Shown here: positions 1-7,747 of the stretch, piece by piece
Layout of the letters: each line of letters opens with the position of its first letter
How positions within the stretch are numbered: position 1 is the first letter of the stretch
NCBI GenBank assembly: GCA_016930735.1
Contig: JAFGGF010000028.1
Location: forward strand, 1 to 26,865
Direction of reading: 5' to 3'
Length of the DNA: 26,865 nt
Source: Prolixibacteraceae bacterium
Lineage (GTDB): Bacteria; Bacteroidota; Bacteroidia; Bacteroidales; Prolixibacteraceae
The notes under the pieces: model-generated
The model's input: the letters and a program-made list of their open reading frames with translations, nothing else
Told to the model about the DNA's origin: nothing
Database searches by the model: none
Program-made: the position numbers and the translations under genes

Positions 1-1
1 A

Positions 2-1084
2 GATATTATACTGGTTGGCAAAAAGCCCTCAGTGGAATACATTCATTTACTTGAAGATTTAGGATTTAAAGACAGAAGATTTGTTACTTATAAAGAAGCT
101 TTTTCGGAAGAATTCCTTCGAAATGAAAATCTGGACAAGTTGCTTCCCTGGGGATGGAGTCCTGCGACACATCATTTTCTGTATCCGTTAAAAAACAGTT
201 GTTCCAATGAATTTAACAAAGGTATTCATTCACCCTGGAATGAAGAATACAAAAAACTTTCAGGCAAGAACCAGGCAATAAAAATATTAAGGCAAATAAC
301 AGACGATCTGAAATACAGTTTTCTTTTACCAAAAGAAAAAATCGGAATTGAATGCCATTCTGTTGAAGATATAGAAACCGCAATTAACCGTTGGGGAAAA
401 ATTATGGTAAAAGCACCCTGGAGTACTTCAGGGCGAGGATTGCAGCCGGTTACACAAAATCCCATTCATCCTTCAATTAAAAACCGGATCAAAGGAATGA
501 TTGATGAACAGGGATTTGTAATAGTTGAGCCTTTGTTGAAAAAAATCCTGAACCTGGCATTTCAGTTTAAAAGCAAAATGGGAAATATTGAATATTTAGG
601 GGACAGCTTTTTTGAAACCGACGAAAAGGGGCAATACCGGGGAAACTACCTGAATGGATTACCTGAAGGAATTAACGAACAACTTAATGATTTTATCAAA
701 ACAATTCAACCAATAAAGACCTTATTAATAAAAGTTCTTAAAAACCAGGGCTATGCTGAAAAATACGAAGGCTTTTTTGGTGTTGACACTTTAATTTATT
801 CTGACGAAAATGGTGAATTAAAAATAAATCCCTGCCTTGAAATTAACCTGCGATACAACATGGGACTTCTTTCTTTAATCCTTAGAAATGTTATTGCTGA
901 AGGGCTAAAAGGAATGTTCCGGATTTACTACGACCGGGGAAATTCGTTTCAATATTTTTCAGAAAAAATGCAAAAAGATTTTCCGGTTATTATCCAAAAT
1001 AATAAAATCCGTTCTGGCTTTTATCCACTGACTGATTTACAAACCGATTCTGTTTTTGGAGCATATTTGATTCTAAATTCCTGA
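2..1084 (+). CDS. ATP-grasp domain protein, 5' end outside window
   Basis: An open frame enters at the left edge and ends at a TGA at 1082-1084. A GTG lies at 32-34, but the frame stays open upstream of it and encodes a hydrophobic strand (DIILVGKKPS) typical of the start of an ATP-grasp N-terminal domain, so I treat the gene as 5'-truncated by the window. About 360 residues are visible. The ATP-grasp call rests on a nucleotide-binding segment KAPWSTSGRG and a C-terminal metal-binding segment PCLEINLRYNMG, where the E and N positions match the usual Mg2+ ligands. Such enzymes form carboxylate-amine or carboxylate-thiol bonds through an acyl phosphate. The substrate cannot be read from the sequence. 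It is followed 86 nt later by ppk2 on the same strand with no clear terminator between them. Confidence 0.7.
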   Translation, partial: DIILVGKKPSVEYIHLLEDLGFKDRRFVTYKEAFSEEFLRNENLDKLLPWGWSPATHHFLYPLKNSCSNEFNKGIHSPWNEEYKKLSGKNQAIKILRQITDDLKYSFLLPKEKIGIECHSVEDIETAINRWGKIMVKAPWSTSGRGLQPVTQNPIHPSIKNRIKGMIDEQGFVIVEPLLKKILNLAFQFKSKMGNIEYLGDSFFETDEKGQYRGNYLNGLPEGINEQLNDFIKTIQPIKTLLIKVLKNQGYAEKYEGFFGVDTLIYSDENGELKINPCLEINLRYNMGLLSLILRNVIAEGLKGMFRIYYDRGNSFQYFSEKMQKDFPVIIQNNKIRSGFYPLTDLQTDSVFGAYLILNS

Positions 1085-1157
1085 ATTATTTTCTGTTTTT
1101 AAATAATCCATTTAATAAATGAATTTTACTAAATTAGAGAAATATTCTGTAATGATT

Positions 1158-1164
1158 GGGAGGG
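1158..1164 (+). promoter_or_regulatory. Ribosome binding site deciding the ppk2 start
   Basis: GGGAGGG lies 6 nt before the ATG at 1171. A TTG at 1156 is in frame, but it overlaps this site, so the ATG is the better start. Confidence 0.7.
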
Positions 1165-1170
1165 CTTTCT

Positions 1171-1971
1171 ATGGAAAATCAAAATGAAACACCGAAAAAA
1201 ATTTCAAATAAATTTTATGAACTGGAATTGAATAAACTTCAGATCGAATTGGTAAAACTTCAGGAGTGGATAAAACTGAAGGGGCTTAAGGTTGTTGTTA
1301 TTTTTGAGGGGCGTGATGCTGCCGGGAAAGGTGGAACCATAAAAAGGATTATTCAAACGCTCAATCCCAGAATTTGCAGGGTTGTGGCCCTTGGAACACC
1401 AACAGAAAGGGAAAAAACGCAGTGGTATTTTCAGCGTTACGTACCTCACTTACCAGCTGCAGGCGAAATGGTTTTATTCGACCGAAGCTGGTATAACCGG
1501 GCAGGTGTTGAAAAAGTAATGGGTTTTTGCACAAACGAAGATTACTGGGAATTTCTTCGTTCATGCCCCAATTTTGAAAGGATGCTGATCAGATCGGGAA
1601 TTATTCTGATAAAATACTGGTTCTCGGTAAGCGATAAAGTACAGGAACAACGTTTTCAGGCCCGGATCAATGATCCTACAAAACGATGGAAACTAAGCCC
1701 TATGGATTTAAAGTCACGTGAATTGTACCTTGAATATTCGAAGGCAAAGGATGAAATGTTTGCTTATACCGATACAAAACTCAGCCCCTGGTATATGGTT
1801 GATGCCGATAATAAAAGACGTGCCCGGCTGAACTGTATTCACCATCTTTTATCCGTAATACCATATGAAGATTTAACTCCTGAGCCTATTGAACTGCCTC
1901 CCCGTGAAGACCATAAAGGTTATGTGAGGCCACCTATAGAAGAAATGACTTTTGTGCCTGAAATTTATTAA
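1171..1971 (+). CDS. ppk2: Polyphosphate kinase 2, class I type
   Basis: PPK2 enzymes transfer phosphate between inorganic polyphosphate and nucleotides; class I members mainly make NTP from NDP. From the ATG at 1171 the protein has 266 residues, the normal single-domain size. Visible motifs are the Walker A loop (FEGRDAAGKGGTIKRI), the segment TEREKTQWYFQRYVPHLP, and the Walker B-like lid segment FDRSWYNRAGVEKVMGF. The C-terminal half holds RINDPTKRWKLSPMDLKSRE, typical of the family. The order and wording of these motifs match the class I proteins of proteobacteria rather than class II or III; this is from memory. A GGGAGGG ribosome binding site fixes the start. The stop lies 8 nt from the stop of the convergent DUF1338 gene. 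The usual partners ppk1 and ppx are not in the window. Cytosolic. Confidence 0.93.
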   Translation: MENQNETPKKISNKFYELELNKLQIELVKLQEWIKLKGLKVVVIFEGRDAAGKGGTIKRIIQTLNPRICRVVALGTPTEREKTQWYFQRYVPHLPAAGEMVLFDRSWYNRAGVEKVMGFCTNEDYWEFLRSCPNFERMLIRSGIILIKYWFSVSDKVQEQRFQARINDPTKRWKLSPMDLKSRELYLEYSKAKDEMFAYTDTKLSPWYMVDADNKRRARLNCIHHLLSVIPYEDLTPEPIELPPREDHKGYVRPPIEEMTFVPEIY

Positions 1972-1979
1972 AAAAACAA

Positions 1980-2906
1980 TTAGTTATCACGGGTTTGAGT
2001 CATATCAAACAAGTGGGTTGCCTGTTCTCCAAGAAATCCAGAGAATAATTTTTTCTTTCCGTTTTCTTTAACAAATCCTCTTTCGGCAAGTTCGTAATAG
2101 GCATAGGTCCATTCAATTTCATCGGGTTCACCATTTTCATCCAGAACCACAACCTGCTCTTTTACCGCCTGAGTTGCGGATTGTTGCAATATGCTGCCTT
2201 TTTCACCTTCAATACTATCTTTCATGGGTATTCCGGCCTCAGCCAGAGCCTTACATGTAGAATCCAGGTCAGGCCAATCAGGAACATTCTGATAATTGAT
2301 AAATGCGGTAAAATGATTAACAGCATTTCCGTGCAACAATACCCAGGCAGCATATTGTGATACATCATTCAGCTTTAATACTGTTTCCTTCCGGGGTATT
2401 CCCCATGGGCGACGGAAGTATCCGGCAAGTTCATAAACAAGTATATCTGCTGCTTCTACGGGAAGTTCTTTTTTTTCTTTTAAGATATTCAATAACTCAA
2501 TGGCATTATCAGAAATAATGTAAGGAGTATCGATAACTGTATCATCGATCATAGTTTTTGACCATTCAGGCAATTCAGAAACTTCAAGCTGGCTGACAAA
2601 TATTTTTGGGAACATCGGATCGGGATGTTCAAAATGGACAGCATTCAGTTTTTTTTGGTGAAACCGGTATTTTGAAACCGGCTCATATTCAAGGCAATCA
2701 AGGATATGTTTAAATGCTCTGATACCTTCAGGTTGTTCGCCGGTATGGGTATTTAAAGAACGAAAAGCTATATGGTCATTTACAATATTTCCTCCTTTTT
2801 CCAGTATCAACCTTGAATATTCTCTCGCATATGAAACCCTCCGGAGATACTGTTGCCATAATTCATCTAACAGGTCGGTTGTTATTTCTCTAACATTCTT
2901 TTTCAT
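1980..2906 (-). CDS. DUF1338 protein, 2-oxoadipate dioxygenase/decarboxylase-like
   Basis: 308 residues, related to the DUF1338 family whose characterised member HglS of Pseudomonas putida turns 2-oxoadipate into D-2-hydroxyglutarate with Fe(II) in D-lysine breakdown. As I recall, HglS binds metal through two His and one Glu, with an Arg near the first His. Here the N-terminal segment NDHIAFRSL supplies H45 and R49, the NHFTAFINY segment supplies a second His, and YYELAERGF near the C-terminus supplies a candidate Glu. Fold and metal centre are therefore likely kept; the substrate in this organism is an inference. It lies 136 nt downstream of the pfkB-like gene on the same strand, possibly one transcript. 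An AT-rich inverted repeat (2924-2931 with 2941-2948, eight pairs) sits just upstream of the ATG. Confidence 0.8.
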   Translation of the reverse strand: MKKNVREITTDLLDELWQQYLRRVSYAREYSRLILEKGGNIVNDHIAFRSLNTHTGEQPEGIRAFKHILDCLEYEPVSKYRFHQKKLNAVHFEHPDPMFPKIFVSQLEVSELPEWSKTMIDDTVIDTPYIISDNAIELLNILKEKKELPVEAADILVYELAGYFRRPWGIPRKETVLKLNDVSQYAAWVLLHGNAVNHFTAFINYQNVPDWPDLDSTCKALAEAGIPMKDSIEGEKGSILQQSATQAVKEQVVVLDENGEPDEIEWTYAYYELAERGFVKENGKKKLFSGFLGEQATHLFDMTQTRDN

Positions 2907-3042
2907 AGCCGTTTTTCCCTTTATAACAAAAACAGCTTGATTTTGTTACCGGAAATACTATGTTTAAAAGTATTGTTTTTTTGAGTTATCAGATAAAACG
3001 GGCATTTCAGGATTAAAAGAAAAAAGAAATTGAGGGAAAGTA

Positions 3043-3948
3043 TTAACGTCTTTTCCCGTTTTTTATTAAATGAAGTATTTTTGATTTATCAATTTTATTA
3101 GTTGCCCCATGGGTTGCAGCAGTTAAAGCACCGGCTGCATTGCCGAATTTTAACGAATCTTCAATTCCCTTGCCTGAGAGGTAATAGTGCATAAATCCTG
3201 CAGAAAAAGCTACTCCTGAACCAACCGTGTCAATTAAATCGATGTAATACCCCGGGTCTTCAAAATAATTATTGTTTTTATCAAGTGCAAAAGCACCATT
3301 TTTACCTTTGGTAACCAAAACAAGGTCAAGTTTGTATTCATTGATCAACTCATTTGCCAATGCTTTTGATTCATATTCAAAAAGACCCAGTTCATTTTTC
3401 AGGCTGTATAACTCATTTTCTTTCAACCTTAATATGTCAGCAAAAACAAGGCTGCTCTCAATAATTGATTTTGTATAACAATCTTTCCGTAGTTTAATAT
3501 CGAGGAATTTTAATGGTTTGGGAGCTTCCTTAATCAGTTCACGTAATGTATTTTTTGAAATACCATAACGTTGTACCAGCGTCCCGAAGCAAAGGCAATC
3601 GGCATCACGGACCAGCCTTAAGGCTTCGGTAGTAAATTCGATATGGTCAAAAGAAACATCCTTTTTAATATGATAATCAGGCCTGCCTTCAGAATCAACT
3701 TTGACATCGACAGTGCCTGTTGGAAAAACATTATCAATCTGGACATTTTCGTTGGAAATTCCAAGTTCTTCCATCCGCTTTAATGCTTCCTCCCCAAACT
3801 CATCAATACCAACTCTGGAAAGCAGGATACCCTTGTCTCCAAAAGTATTCAAACGGAAAACAAAATTAGCAGGAGCCCCACCAAGTACCTTGTCTTCACC
3901 AAAGATATCCCATACCAACTCGCCAAATGCCACAACTTTGTTTGCCAT
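3043..3948 (-). CDS. PfkB-family sugar kinase with catalytic Asp replaced by Val
   Basis: 301 residues with a full ribokinase/PfkB fold: the N-terminal substrate segment FGELVWDIFGE and GGAPANFVFRL (residues 23-33, fructokinase-like), the lid and central strands, then the second family signature at 240-251. That signature normally reads D-T-x-G-A/S-G-D, where the last Asp is the catalytic base. Here it reads DTVGSGVAFSAGF, with V246 (codon GTA, plus positions 3211-3213) in place of Asp. The anion-hole glycines and everything around it are intact, and there is no frameshift. The family phosphorylates sugars or nucleosides with ATP in the cytosol. Without the Asp this copy may be inactive or a binding protein. 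The DUF1338 gene follows; nothing nearby hints at a sugar pathway. Confidence 0.88.
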   Translation of the reverse strand: MANKVVAFGELVWDIFGEDKVLGGAPANFVFRLNTFGDKGILLSRVGIDEFGEEALKRMEELGISNENVQIDNVFPTGTVDVKVDSEGRPDYHIKKDVSFDHIEFTTEALRLVRDADCLCFGTLVQRYGISKNTLRELIKEAPKPLKFLDIKLRKDCYTKSIIESSLVFADILRLKENELYSLKNELGLFEYESKALANELINEYKLDLVLVTKGKNGAFALDKNNNYFEDPGYYIDLIDTVGSGVAFSAGFMHYYLSGKGIEDSLKFGNAAGALTAATHGATNKIDKSKILHLIKNGKRR

Positions 3949-4115
3949 TCAAAATAATATTATGATCGGTAAAAGTACCAAATTATTTTTTGCACCACAA
4001 TACCATTCCTAATATTGGCAATATGAGACAAGTTTGGGATAAACAGAATTAAACTCAATTGATGACAGCGCTTTTATTGTTTAGAACATTTTTTGAAAAT
4101 TTATAGATTTACGGC
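3949..4115. promoter_or_regulatory. Divergent promoter region between pfkB-like gene and acpH
   Basis: This 167-base spacer separates two outward-reading genes. For acpH a candidate is TTTG at 3989-3992, 17 nt, then TAATATTG at 4010-4017, one mismatch from TAnnTTTG, giving a leader of roughly 90 nt. For the pfkB-like gene only a near match (ATAATTTG on the minus strand, near 3979-3986) is seen. Both are tentative. Confidence 0.3.
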
Positions 4116-4727
4116 ATGAATTTTTTGGCTCATTTATACTTGTCTGGTGATGACGAAGAGGTAAAGCTCGGGAATTTTATCGGAGATTACATTAAAGGCT
4201 CGAAATACCTTGATTATCCTGAAAACATTCAAAAAGGAATCATTTTACACAGAAAGATAGATTTTTACACCGATAACCATACCTTAATAAAAGAAGCAGC
4301 TGTGTTTTTCAGAAAGGATTATGGCAGGTACGCAGGGATCGTACTTGATGTTACTTTCGATCATTTCCTTGCATTAAAATGGAATGAATTTTCACATGAA
4401 AAACTGTGAGATTTTACACGTAATTCGCATGCAATTTTCCTGAATAATTTTAGGGTACTTCCTCTGAGGGTTAAAAGGTTTCTCCCATTTTTAATACAGA
4501 GCCGCAGGCTTGAATCATATGCCACTGAAAAAGGTTTATATAAAGCACTTGAACTGATGGCTCATTATACCAGCCTGCCCGGAAAACAGGACTTTGCATT
4601 GGCAACAGTTAAAGAAAAAAAATATTTGCTTCTTGCCTTCTTTTATAATTTTATGGATGAAATAATTCATTATGTTGAAAAAGAATCAGGGATTAAAATT
4701 AAAAAACCGGATGTTGGCAATTACTAA
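4116..4727 (+). pseudogene. acpH: Acyl carrier protein phosphodiesterase, cut by an in-frame TGA
   Basis: AcpH (PF04336) removes the 4'-phosphopantetheine arm from acyl carrier protein. The first 97 codons give a clear family N-terminus: MNFLAHLYLSG, GNFIGDYIKGS with D24 at the known catalytic position, LHRKIDFYTD (H45, R46, D49, D53) and VTFDHFLALKW. A TGA at 4407-4409 then stops the frame. The same frame resumes at once and runs 105 more codons to a TAA at 4725-4727, with the helical C-terminal half (DFTRNSHAIFLNN ... HYTSLPGKQDF ... FMDEIIHYVEKE). The joined length of about 203 residues fits intact relatives. One base substitution explains the break. The true stop interlocks with the stop of the convergent KamA gene (4724-4726), which supports 4727 as the original end. 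The first gene in this window also ends in TGA, so a recoded UGA is unlikely. Recent loss or a sequencing error is most likely. Confidence 0.85.
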
Positions 4728-6025
4728 TTCTGAAAATTAAAAATTCGGGTTGATTCCTCAAAAAAGAATTCCTCCTTATTAAAGGCCGGTAATAAATCGT
4801 CAAGCCACAAAGCATCTTCATCATAAGCTGCATAAAACGGCCTTCCAACCCAGTTCGGATTTCTTGCCTGAAGGAAAGTCAGGACAAAAACTTTTTCTTC
4901 CATTATTTCTGATATACCAAGAACCTGGATTTTGCCCGGATTGGTTGACATACTGGGACCACGCACAGTACGGTGGATACCACTTACCTGTTTAAACGCA
5001 TTTTTATAAATCCGCCAGGCCTGTTCCAGAGTTACTGCAAAATAGTTCTGTGCTCCTGTATTCCGGGCTATAAACATATAATAAGGTATTATACCAAGGG
5101 TTAATTGTAATTTCCAGTTTTCAGCCCAAACAGAAGAACTGTTGTTAATATTTTTTAATAAGGGCGATTGTGACCGGATTTGAACACCTGCATTCAATAA
5201 CCTGTCAATTGCATTCTTAACAGCTTTGGTTTTTAATTCACCAGGGTGATTCAAATGTGCCATTAAAGCTATGTTAACACCCTTTTTCTTAACCTTCTCA
5301 AACAATCGTAATAAATCATCGGCATCATCATCATTTGTAAAACGGTATGGCCAATATGTTAATGCTTTAGTGCCAATCCTGATATTTTTTAAATGAGGGA
5401 TGTTGGCGTCCAGCAAAGCATTAAAATAATGTTCAAAAAATCTTGTTTTCATTACGGCAGGATCACCTCCTGTAAAAAGCACGTCGGTTATTTCGGGTTG
5501 CGATCTTAAATACCGCACCATCAGTTCTGCTTCTTTCATCGCAAACCTGAAATCGTTCAGTGCAAATTGCGGCCAGCGGAAACAAAATGTACAGTATGAA
5601 TGGCAGGTTTGCCCCTGTGTTGGGAAAAACAACATTGTTTCACGGTATTTGTGCTGAATACCATTCAACCTTTTCCCTTCAAAAACGGGAACATTCCTTT
5701 CCTGCCCTGCTGGATTTGGATTTAAATCCAATCTGATTTTATTAATTGCACCGGTGAGTTCTGAATGTGAAGCACCGTTTTTCAAGAGTCCGGCGATCTT
5801 TTCAAACCGATACTCTGAGAGCATTCCTTTTTGCGGAAATGTTAATATAAAAAACGGATCGTTTTCAAAATTATCCCAATCGATCAATTCATCGATAACA
5901 TAATTGCTCACCCTGAAAGGCAGAACATTCCCAACTGTTTCAATGGCAAATTTTTGCTCCTCCGAAAGTTTTTCAATTTGAGGAATCTGCCTGAAATTAT
6001 GTAAGGTAAACGATTTGTATTTCAT
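4724..6025 (-). CDS. KamA-family radical SAM aminomutase-like enzyme, substrate not lysine
   Basis: From the ATG at 6023-6025 the protein has 433 residues. The frame continues to a TTG at 6118, but those 31 extra residues look unconserved. The radical SAM cluster motif CHSYCTFC gives C141, C145 and C148, followed by FTGGDP, the SAM-binding GGD/EP segment. A C-terminal PGK (K365) matches the PLP-binding Lys of lysine 2,3-aminomutase. An ungapped alignment from memory to the Clostridium enzyme places R321 where lysine aminomutase has Asp293 and S358 where it has Asp330; these two Asp bind the substrate lysine side chain. Glutamate 2,3-aminomutase has Lys and Asn there. A lysine substrate is therefore unlikely, and an acidic one is possible. 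The gene stands alone behind its own promoter at 6260-6290 and a hairpin leader. Its stop overlaps the convergent acpH remnant. Confidence 0.85.
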   Translation of the reverse strand: MKYKSFTLHNFRQIPQIEKLSEEQKFAIETVGNVLPFRVSNYVIDELIDWDNFENDPFFILTFPQKGMLSEYRFEKIAGLLKNGASHSELTGAINKIRLDLNPNPAGQERNVPVFEGKRLNGIQHKYRETMLFFPTQGQTCHSYCTFCFRWPQFALNDFRFAMKEAELMVRYLRSQPEITDVLFTGGDPAVMKTRFFEHYFNALLDANIPHLKNIRIGTKALTYWPYRFTNDDDADDLLRLFEKVKKKGVNIALMAHLNHPGELKTKAVKNAIDRLLNAGVQIRSQSPLLKNINNSSSVWAENWKLQLTLGIIPYYMFIARNTGAQNYFAVTLEQAWRIYKNAFKQVSGIHRTVRGPSMSTNPGKIQVLGISEIMEEKVFVLTFLQARNPNWVGRPFYAAYDEDALWLDDLLPAFNKEEFFFEESTRIFNFQN

Positions 6026-6200
6026 TGTTATCTGATTTACATGTTTAATCTTTCCCGCCTGAAAACTGTTCTTTATCCTTAAAGATACCAAGCTCTTTTC
6101 CGTATCACCGGAAATCAAATTGTATAAACCGTTTTATTCGTTGAGATAAAATTGCATAAAGCAATATGTACCATTTACGAAAATGCCTCAGGTCTGTTTC

Positions 6201-6244
6201 AGTATAAAAAAGGAGATTAATCCTCCTAAAGGAAATTTTATACT
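6201..6244 (-). terminator. Hairpin with T-run after rodA, also leader of the KamA gene
   Basis: Outer arms AGTATAAAA and TTTTATACT (plus 6201-6209 and 6236-6244) are perfectly complementary over nine bases. An inner GC-containing stem AGGAG/CTCCT (6211-6215 and 6223-6227) with a seven-base loop is followed on the minus strand by six T. It lies about 75-120 nt past the rodA stop and could end that operon. It also falls just downstream of the minus promoter at 6260-6290, so it would form at the 5' end of the KamA transcript. Confidence 0.5.
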
Positions 6245-6259
6245 ATCAAAAAAGCAAAA

Positions 6260-6290
6260 CAAATGTAAGAAAAAAAAACTCAAGGTCAAA
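6260..6290 (-). promoter_or_regulatory. Bacteroidota consensus promoter reading toward the KamA gene
   Basis: On the minus strand TTTG (plus 6287-6290) is followed by 19 nt and TACATTTG (plus 6260-6267), an exact TAnnTTTG match with normal spacing. The predicted start near 6253 gives a leader of about 230 nt before the ATG at 6025. It lies in the 200-base gap between rodA and the KamA gene. Confidence 0.6.
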
Positions 6291-6319
6291 ATCAACATAA
6301 AACTTTATAAATCAAACTA

Positions 6320-7744
6320 TTAATACAATAATTCGAGCCGACTTGCATCTAATCTTAAAAAAATGGAAAGAAGGATTGTAAATGACCAAAGTGATGAGCC
6401 TCCGTAACTGAAAAATGGTAATGGTATTCCAATAACAGGCATCAATCCAATTGTCATTCCTATATTAATAATAAAATGAAGAAACAAAATTGAAGCAACA
6501 GAATAACCATAAACCCTTGAAAATACTGATCTTTGCCTTTCTGCAACAATAAGTAACCTTGCAAGAAGCAACAGAAATAATATTACAACAACTGTGGTTC
6601 CGATAAAACCCCATTCCTCCCCAACTGTACAGAAAATAAAATCGGTACTTTGTTCAGGCACAAAATTAAATTTTGTCTGGGTACCGTTTAAAAAACCTTT
6701 CCCCGAAAAACCACCGGAGCCAATGGCAATTTTGCTCTGGTTTACATTATAATCAGCTCCTAAGGGATCTGATACAATTCCGAGCAGCCCGTTTATTCGA
6801 TTTTGCTGGTACGGTTCCAGTATATTTTCAAAAACGTAATCAACCGATAATGAAAAAGTTAAAGCTCCCAGAAAAATAAATATCAGTATCAGATATTTTT
6901 TTAACCTTTTTCTAATAATCCAGAATAGCAATAGAATAGTACTGAAAGCTGTACCAATCATGATTGCAACTGAAAAATTCAGTTGAGGCAAAAAAAGTAT
7001 TTTAAGTGCCCAGAAAGAAGATGTTATAACAATTAAAAAAATAAGGACAAATCCAAAATCCTTTATTCGTTGGTTCAGAAAATAAAATATAATTAATGAT
7101 AAAACTGCTAAAATGATAAATATTGTAAAAGTGCTGATTATTAAAGAAAGAATAAATAAAACTACAGCAAGTATGGCAAAAAACAAAAACACCCCGGATA
7201 ATCCTTCGCGATAAAGAACAAGAATAAAGGCAACATAGACCAATGCCGAACCTGTATCGTTTTGAAGGAAAATTAAAACTGCAGGTATACCTATTATTGC
7301 AGCAATGCTCAACATTGATTTTAACTTTTGAATTTTAAAATTATGTGAGCTGATAATCCTGGCTAATGCAAGGGCGGTGGCAAATTTAGTAAACTCAGAA
7401 GGCTGAATATTAAACCCGGCTATAACAAACCAGGACTTGGCACCATGAATTTCGGTTCCAATTATTAGTACGATTAACAAAAGAAACACAAAAATTATAT
7501 AAATTGGATATGCAAAAAATACATAAAACTTCGCTTCGAGTATAATTGTTGTAAAGGCAATTATTATGGCTGCTATAATCCAGATAAGTTGTTTGCCGTA
7601 ACGTTGGCTGATATCAAAAATACTTTCGAACTGTTCATTATAAACAGCTGCATAAATATTTATCCACCCCAGTAAAACAAGTACAAGGTATAATGAAATT
7701 GTAACCCAGTCGAGGTTTGCCCATATATTGTTTCTTCTTGCCAT
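6320..7744 (-). CDS. rodA: RodA, SEDS peptidoglycan glycosyltransferase
   Basis: RodA polymerises lipid II into glycan strands in the elongasome with PBP2. The 474-residue protein is almost entirely membrane segments. Signature segments are HGAKSWFVIAGFNIQPSEFTK (about 100-120), DPLGADYNVNQSKIAIGSGG (326-345), FVPEQSTDFIF with the expected catalytic Asp at 368, and the C-terminal GIPLPFFSYGGSS (439-451). It is roughly 100 residues longer than E. coli RodA. The extra length falls between about 183 and 302, where I count about five hydrophobic helices in place of two. I recall long RodA forms as common in this phylum. The ATG lies 3 nt after the mrdA stop, so it is the last gene of the mreB-mreC-mreD-mrdA-rodA operon. 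A hairpin with a T-run follows. Confidence 0.95.
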   Translation of the reverse strand: MARRNNIWANLDWVTISLYLVLVLLGWINIYAAVYNEQFESIFDISQRYGKQLIWIIAAIIIAFTTIILEAKFYVFFAYPIYIIFVFLLLIVLIIGTEIHGAKSWFVIAGFNIQPSEFTKFATALALARIISSHNFKIQKLKSMLSIAAIIGIPAVLIFLQNDTGSALVYVAFILVLYREGLSGVFLFFAILAVVLFILSLIISTFTIFIILAVLSLIIFYFLNQRIKDFGFVLIFLIVITSSFWALKILFLPQLNFSVAIMIGTAFSTILLLFWIIRKRLKKYLILIFIFLGALTFSLSVDYVFENILEPYQQNRINGLLGIVSDPLGADYNVNQSKIAIGSGGFSGKGFLNGTQTKFNFVPEQSTDFIFCTVGEEWGFIGTTVVVILFLLLLARLLIVAERQRSVFSRVYGYSVASILFLHFIINIGMTIGLMPVIGIPLPFFSYGGSSLWSFTILLSIFLRLDASRLELLY

Positions 7745-7747
7745 TAT

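Noticed and set aside
1156..1170. TTG at 1156 as the ppk2 start
   Set aside because: It overlaps the GGGAGGG ribosome binding site of the ATG at 1171.
2956..2985. Hairpin AATACT/AGTATT followed by a T-run on the plus strand, as a terminator
   Set aside because: No plus-strand gene ends nearby, the stem is short and AT-rich, and on the minus strand the T-run is on the wrong side.
4407..4409. Selenocysteine or a recoded UGA in acpH
   Set aside because: Other genes here (the first gene and ksgA) stop with TGA, I see no convincing SECIS-like hairpin just downstream, and I know of no Cys at this position in the family. A nonsense mutation is simpler.
1980..6025. A lysine-degradation cluster formed by the DUF1338 and KamA-like genes
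   Set aside because: The genes are separated by a sugar-kinase-like gene and by acpH on the other strand, have separate promoters, and the KamA-like enzyme lacks the lysine-binding Asp residues.
6026..6118. N-terminal extension of the KamA-like protein starting at TTG 6118
   Set aside because: The 31 extra residues have no family similarity that I recognise, while the ATG at 6023-6025 begins a typical KYKSFTLHNFRQIP start.
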